Part shown: positions 60,492 through 64,000 of the stretch, in pieces
Numbering within the stretch: position 1 is the stretch's first letter
Layout: every line of letters starts with the position of its first letter
NCBI GenBank assembly: GCA_028673005.1
Contig: CM054116.1
Coordinates: 19,477,840 to 19,541,839 of the forward strand
Source of the DNA: Tanypteryx hageni
Taxonomy: Eukaryota; Arthropoda; Insecta; Odonata; Petaluridae
DNA: 64,000 bases
Direction of reading: 5' to 3'
Position numbers and translations under genes: made by a program
Notes under the pieces: model-generated
What the model was told of the DNA's origin: nothing
What the model saw: only the letters and a program-made list of their open reading frames with translations
The model's database searches: none

Positions 60492-62237
60492 ATGCCTAAA
60501 TTATCAAGTTCGAAAGCTTATTTAATACGTCAGTGGTTACAAGAGTTCCCGTACTTCACAACGGATGGAAAACTATCTTCTGACAAGCATGCAACAAGGA
60601 GGTAAGTACATTATAATGCTGGCTTGCAACGAATTATTGGCCGTCAATTGCTTGTCATCTTTGAGGCAAAAACCATCCACATCTTTTGTTTATACGAGCC
60701 ATTTTATGGTAACTATAGAAGTGGTTATTCAAAATGTCCAGCAATCCAGCTGCGGACCTTCGTAGCTGTAAAGTAAATTTTATATTTTTGTCCCATTTCC
60801 ATATTTATTAGATTATTTCCGTATTTTTAAGGTTAATTATTTCTTCATAATTTTTCTTTGTAGGTTTCAAGTGATAAAAAATCCCACCTAACTCAGCACA
60901 TCCAAGGAGTGCTACATAAGGCAAATGTTGAACGCAAATCTAAGATGAAACAAATGCTTTTAACAAAAACTTCTGAGGGATCCAGCAAGAAGAATCAGTT
61001 TTATGCAGATTTGTGTCACGCAATTGTGGCAGCCAACATTCCATTCAGAACACTGGAAAATCCAACATTCAAGGAGTTCCTAGAACGATACTGCCATCAG
61101 TCGGTACCTTCCGAGTCAACGCTACGCAAGAATTACGTGCAACCCACGTACGATGACGCAATGCGCAGGATACGGGAGGACATTGGAGATTCACATATTT
61201 GGATATCGGTCGATGAAACCACTGATGCTCTTGGCAGATACATGGCCAACTTGGTTGTTGGGAAATTGGACCCAGATGCGCCATCCAGAGCCTACCTCAT
61301 CTGCACGAAGCAACTTGCCAAAACAAACCAGGAAACAATAGCACACTTCGTGAACAACGGACTGAAAGTGCTGTATCCCAAAAATCTAGGCGAAGAGAAA
61401 GTGCTGCTCCTATACACAGACGCTGCATCGTACATGGATGCTGCCATGCAGTTGCTCAAGGTGTTCTATCCCTCCCTTGTGCATGTGACATGCCTTGCCC
61501 ATGGTTTGAACCGCGTAGCAGAGCAAATAAGACTGGAATTCCCCAAGGTGAACAAATTGATCTTTACCGTGAAGAAGGTCTTCGTCAAGGCACCAACAAG
61601 AATACAGGCTTTTCGAGAAAAACTGCCCGATGTCCCTCTGACACCTGAGCCTGTGCTCACCCGCTGGGGCACATGGCTGAAAGCAGCTGAATATTACAGC
61701 GAGCATATCCTTCATGTCAAGGAAGTTGTGACAAATCTAGCCGAGGATGCTGCCTGCGTCACTTCGGCAAAAATGTTGCTAGATGATCCCTCCATTCCCA
61801 AGGATTTGGCGTATATTAGATCCCACTATACATCCCTTGTGCAGATTATTGCTGAATTAGAGGGCTCAGGAAAACCCATCTACGAAAAAACTGCTATGCT
61901 GAATGAAGTGAAACAAAAAATAAAGGAAGCTCCAGGTGAAGTGGGGGAAAAAGTAAAAGCAAAACTAGAAAAGTTGCTACAAAAGAACTCAGGACTGCAG
62001 AGCCTATGTACAGCAGCAGATATACTGGCAGGAAAATCCAGTGAAGTTGAGTGCAAAATTCCATTTCAACATGTGCCCAAGTTGAAGTTCGCCCCCGTCA
62101 CGTCAGTTGATGTCGAACGTTCTTTTTCTGCTTACAAAATGATATTAACTGACAAACGCCATAGTTTTGTGGTAGAAAACTTAGAAAAGGTGCTTGTTAT
62201 TTATTGTGAGGCCAATTACGGGAAATTTGTGAAATAA
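60492..62237 (+). pseudogene. BED/CGGBP1-like hAT transposase (two exons, near-intact core)
   Basis: Exon 1 (60492-60601) starts MPKLSSSKAYLIRQW and ends at a GTAAGT donor; exon 2 starts after ttctttgtag at 60864. Joined, the end of exon 1 and start of exon 2 spell a BED finger (C-x2-C then HLTQHIQGVLH), but a frameshift and TGA just before QACNKE break it. Exon 2 is open for 442 codons from its first ATG (60909): ISVDETTDALGRY (first catalytic Asp), LLYTDAASYMDA (second Asp), VTCLAHGLNRVAEQ (hAT CxxH), LTRWGTWLKAA, and SVDVERSFSAYKMILTDKR (hATC). Known family role: cut-and-paste transposition, or host CGG-repeat binding in the domesticated relative. The 3' UTR is cut at 62502 by the right DDE_3 arm. 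Confidence 0.8.
60602..60863 (+). other. intron of the BED-type hAT gene
   Basis: 262-bp GT-AG intron with GTAAGT donor and a T-rich tract before TAG. Splicing would place the two halves of the BED finger together, which supports it as real. Confidence 0.65.
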
Positions 62238-62509
62238 ACACAAAGAGGTGACAAATTCATTATGGGAATTTCGAATGAAACACGTTGTCAAACACTCTGC
62301 GTAGTACTTAAATATATACTTGAATAGTGTTTTCAGTCAGTATTACTATATGTAATGTAGATAGTATTTTCTCGGTAACGCATGGGATATTAACCATAAG
62401 AATAAGTTTCAATGCATAGCAGTAAAATATTTTTGTTCTTTGAAAACACAAATCAATAAAGTTTCATTGACGGGCAATTTTTGCGTGCGTGCATGTTTCA
62501 GTTTTCAGT

Positions 62510-64000
62510 TTATTCTCTCATTGGAGGTTGCTAATGACTCATATAATGAGTAATAAAGAAGGTACTTGTATTGTTTTCTTAGTTCATTTAGTGTCTCATC
62601 TCAGTCCAGTTGGTGCCTCGTGTTTTCGCTATGCCTCGAAGAAAGCGACTATCTTTACAAGGAATAGAAAACATTAGCAGTAACAAATACGGTCTTTTCT
62701 CGAGTGATCAAGAAAATAATTTAGAAAGTGAGCCTTTTACGATTAACAAAAATTACGTGGACATGAGAAAAATGTCATTCAAAGTGCTAGAACATTATTT
62801 CAAATGGTCAAAGATTAAATTTGATCCTAATCAAGTTGTTAAAAATACTGCAATGTGTTGTAATGTTAGTGAAAGGACTGTAGGAAATGTAAGTAATGGG
62901 TGCAAGGAGAATGTGCGTCCTTCGGGAAGTTCTCCCAAAAAAAGCAGCGGTAGAGCGCGAATTGTATTAGACGAAATGTTTCAAGGAGTGCTACGAAGAA
63001 AAGTGCATAGTTTTTACTTAAGAAAAGAATATCCTATAGTGTCTAATATTCTAATCGAACTGAAATCAGATTTTCCACACGAAAGTGAATCTACTTTGTT
63101 ACGGTGGATGAAGATGGTTGGCTTTCGCTTTAAAAAATACAACAGGAAGCCTGTATGCCTTGAAAGTCGCCGAATCCTGGACGAAAGTGCAAAAAATTTA
63201 TTCGGGAAACAAAGTCAGCTCGTCAAAGAGGATGGAAAATTATGTATTTGGACGAAACATTTTGTGGAGCAAATCACACACTATCATATGGTTGGCAGGA
63301 AAATGTGAATGAAAGTAATAATGATATTGACTTTGATCGAGGTGTAATTCAAGAGGCCAATTCCTGGAAATGTGGCCTTATTACTCCCTCCGGTGCCGGA
63401 AAAAGAATAATTATTTTGCATATAGGGGGTGAAGATGGTTTACTCCAGCCTGAGAATGACTGTATTCTCATGATCGAGGGATACAATAAAGATGGTGACT
63501 ATTATTCCGACACTTTGAAGAGTATTTTAGGAGAATTTTAAATGCGAAAGATCATGAAACCGCTATTGTTATTGACCAAGACCCGTATCGCGGAACCCTT
63601 AATTATCAACCTCGATGAGGATTCCAGCAGCGACGAAATCAGTGAGGACGAAACTTAAGAGGAGATCAGGGGTTTTTTGTGCGGGCCCTGACGAAGGTTA
63701 GAGACCGCCTACCGGTGAGGGAGAGAAAGGAGACATTTGGCAACATCGCAAAGCGCCCAGAAAGCAACATATACGGCACTGTGTGTTGATTACAATTAAT
63801 AAAACAAAAACGTTAAAACGAAATCTGATTGCTACAAAATATTTTCTTTGTGTCTCTCTTTACAACAGTGTTTTCAGAATTCCTCTATCATTTTTCCCCA
63901 ATGTCGAGTTTCTCTTTAAAGTTGTAACCCAATTAAAACCATTGTGATTAACATAGAGCTTAGAAAATTATTGAATTGCCTCTATTATATCTTAGTTCAT
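62510..64000 (+). mobile_element. DDE_3 element, right inverted arm (runs to the window edge)
   Basis: Begins cagtttattctctcattgga and mirrors 58744-60096. It retains the 5' ~140 bp missing from the left copy. The match continues to the last base of the window, so the element may extend beyond it. Confidence 0.85.
62631..63658 (+). pseudogene. broken DDE_3 transposase, right copy
   Basis: ATG at 62631 opens MPRRKRLSLQGIENISSNKY, followed by the same blocks as the left copy. The first frame closes at 63308. The catalytic frame (63242-63541) carries YLDETFCGANHTLSYGW and IILHIGGEDGL. After a stop at 63539-63541 a related frame reads DHETAIVIDQDPYRG, and the acidic tail ends at TAA 63656-63658. 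The same one-base frameshift and the same internal loss of the third catalytic residue occur in the left copy. Confidence 0.8.

Noticed and set aside
63215..63310. Programmed ribosomal frameshift between the two DDE_3 frames
   Set aside because: No canonical slippery heptamer is seen at the overlap, and the downstream frame is itself broken, so an inactivating indel is simpler.

Overview
The window reads as an AT-rich, intron-containing arthropod genome, most likely an insect. The basis is the kind of relics present: hAT transposases with TTF-type (ZMYM1-like) zinc fingers, a BED/CGGBP1-like hAT transposase, Tc1/mariner-superfamily and pogo-like transposase remains, jockey-like and RTE-like non-LTR retrotransposon 3' ends, a tRNA-derived SINE, a MADF domain and many GT-AG splice-like signals. 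No prokaryotic operon structure is visible and I could not place the species. No complete host gene can be demonstrated; almost everything recognisable is mobile-element debris.

Layout. 1-6613 is a graveyard of unrelated fragments: a pogo-like transposase C-terminus (168-318, -), a TTF-finger hAT relic (809-1186, -), a jockey-like reverse transcriptase C-terminus (1317-1900, +), an RTE-like 3' end between TA microsatellites (3315-3520, -) and a tRNA-derived SINE (4535-4760, -).

6614-56881 is the dominant structure: five copies of one large unit. One inverted copy (copy 0, 6614-15539) is followed by four head-to-tail copies (copies 1-4). Successive copies are offset by about 10,012, 10,006 and 11,232 bp. 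Copies 1 and 2 lack a 1,240-bp segment that copies 0 and 3 retain, and copy 4 is cut short at 56881. Copy 0 and copy 1 face each other across about 1.1 kb of single-copy-like sequence. Each unit carries, in direct orientation: a Tc1-like DNA-binding-domain relic (-), a 21-bp x 8 minisatellite, the C-terminal end and terminus of a hAT element, diverged short repeats, a GC-rich double palindrome with exon-like reading frames, a short start exon beside an RFX X-box-like motif (-), a SINE-like insertion with an 11-bp target duplication (absent from copy 0), a 150-nt exon-like segment (+), a MADF-domain ORF (-) and the N-terminal half of the same hAT element. The hAT gene therefore straddles the unit boundary. 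Diagnostic variants are shared in a mosaic way between copies, which points to repeated unequal crossing-over or gene conversion.

56882-64000 is a second composite. A 3' fragment of a BED-finger hAT transposase caps the array. Further right a longer copy of that transposase (exon 1 at 60492-60601, exon 2 at 60864-62237) sits between two inverted, nearly identical copies of a broken DDE_3 (IS630/Tc1-mariner superfamily) element (58744-60096 and 62510-64000). The two DDE_3 copies share the same frameshift and internal deletion. A 48-bp-arm hairpin lies just upstream of the transposase start.

The pieces do not form a working pathway. The value of the window lies in the duplicated array, its recombination history, and the few conserved segments in each unit that may come from a host gene.
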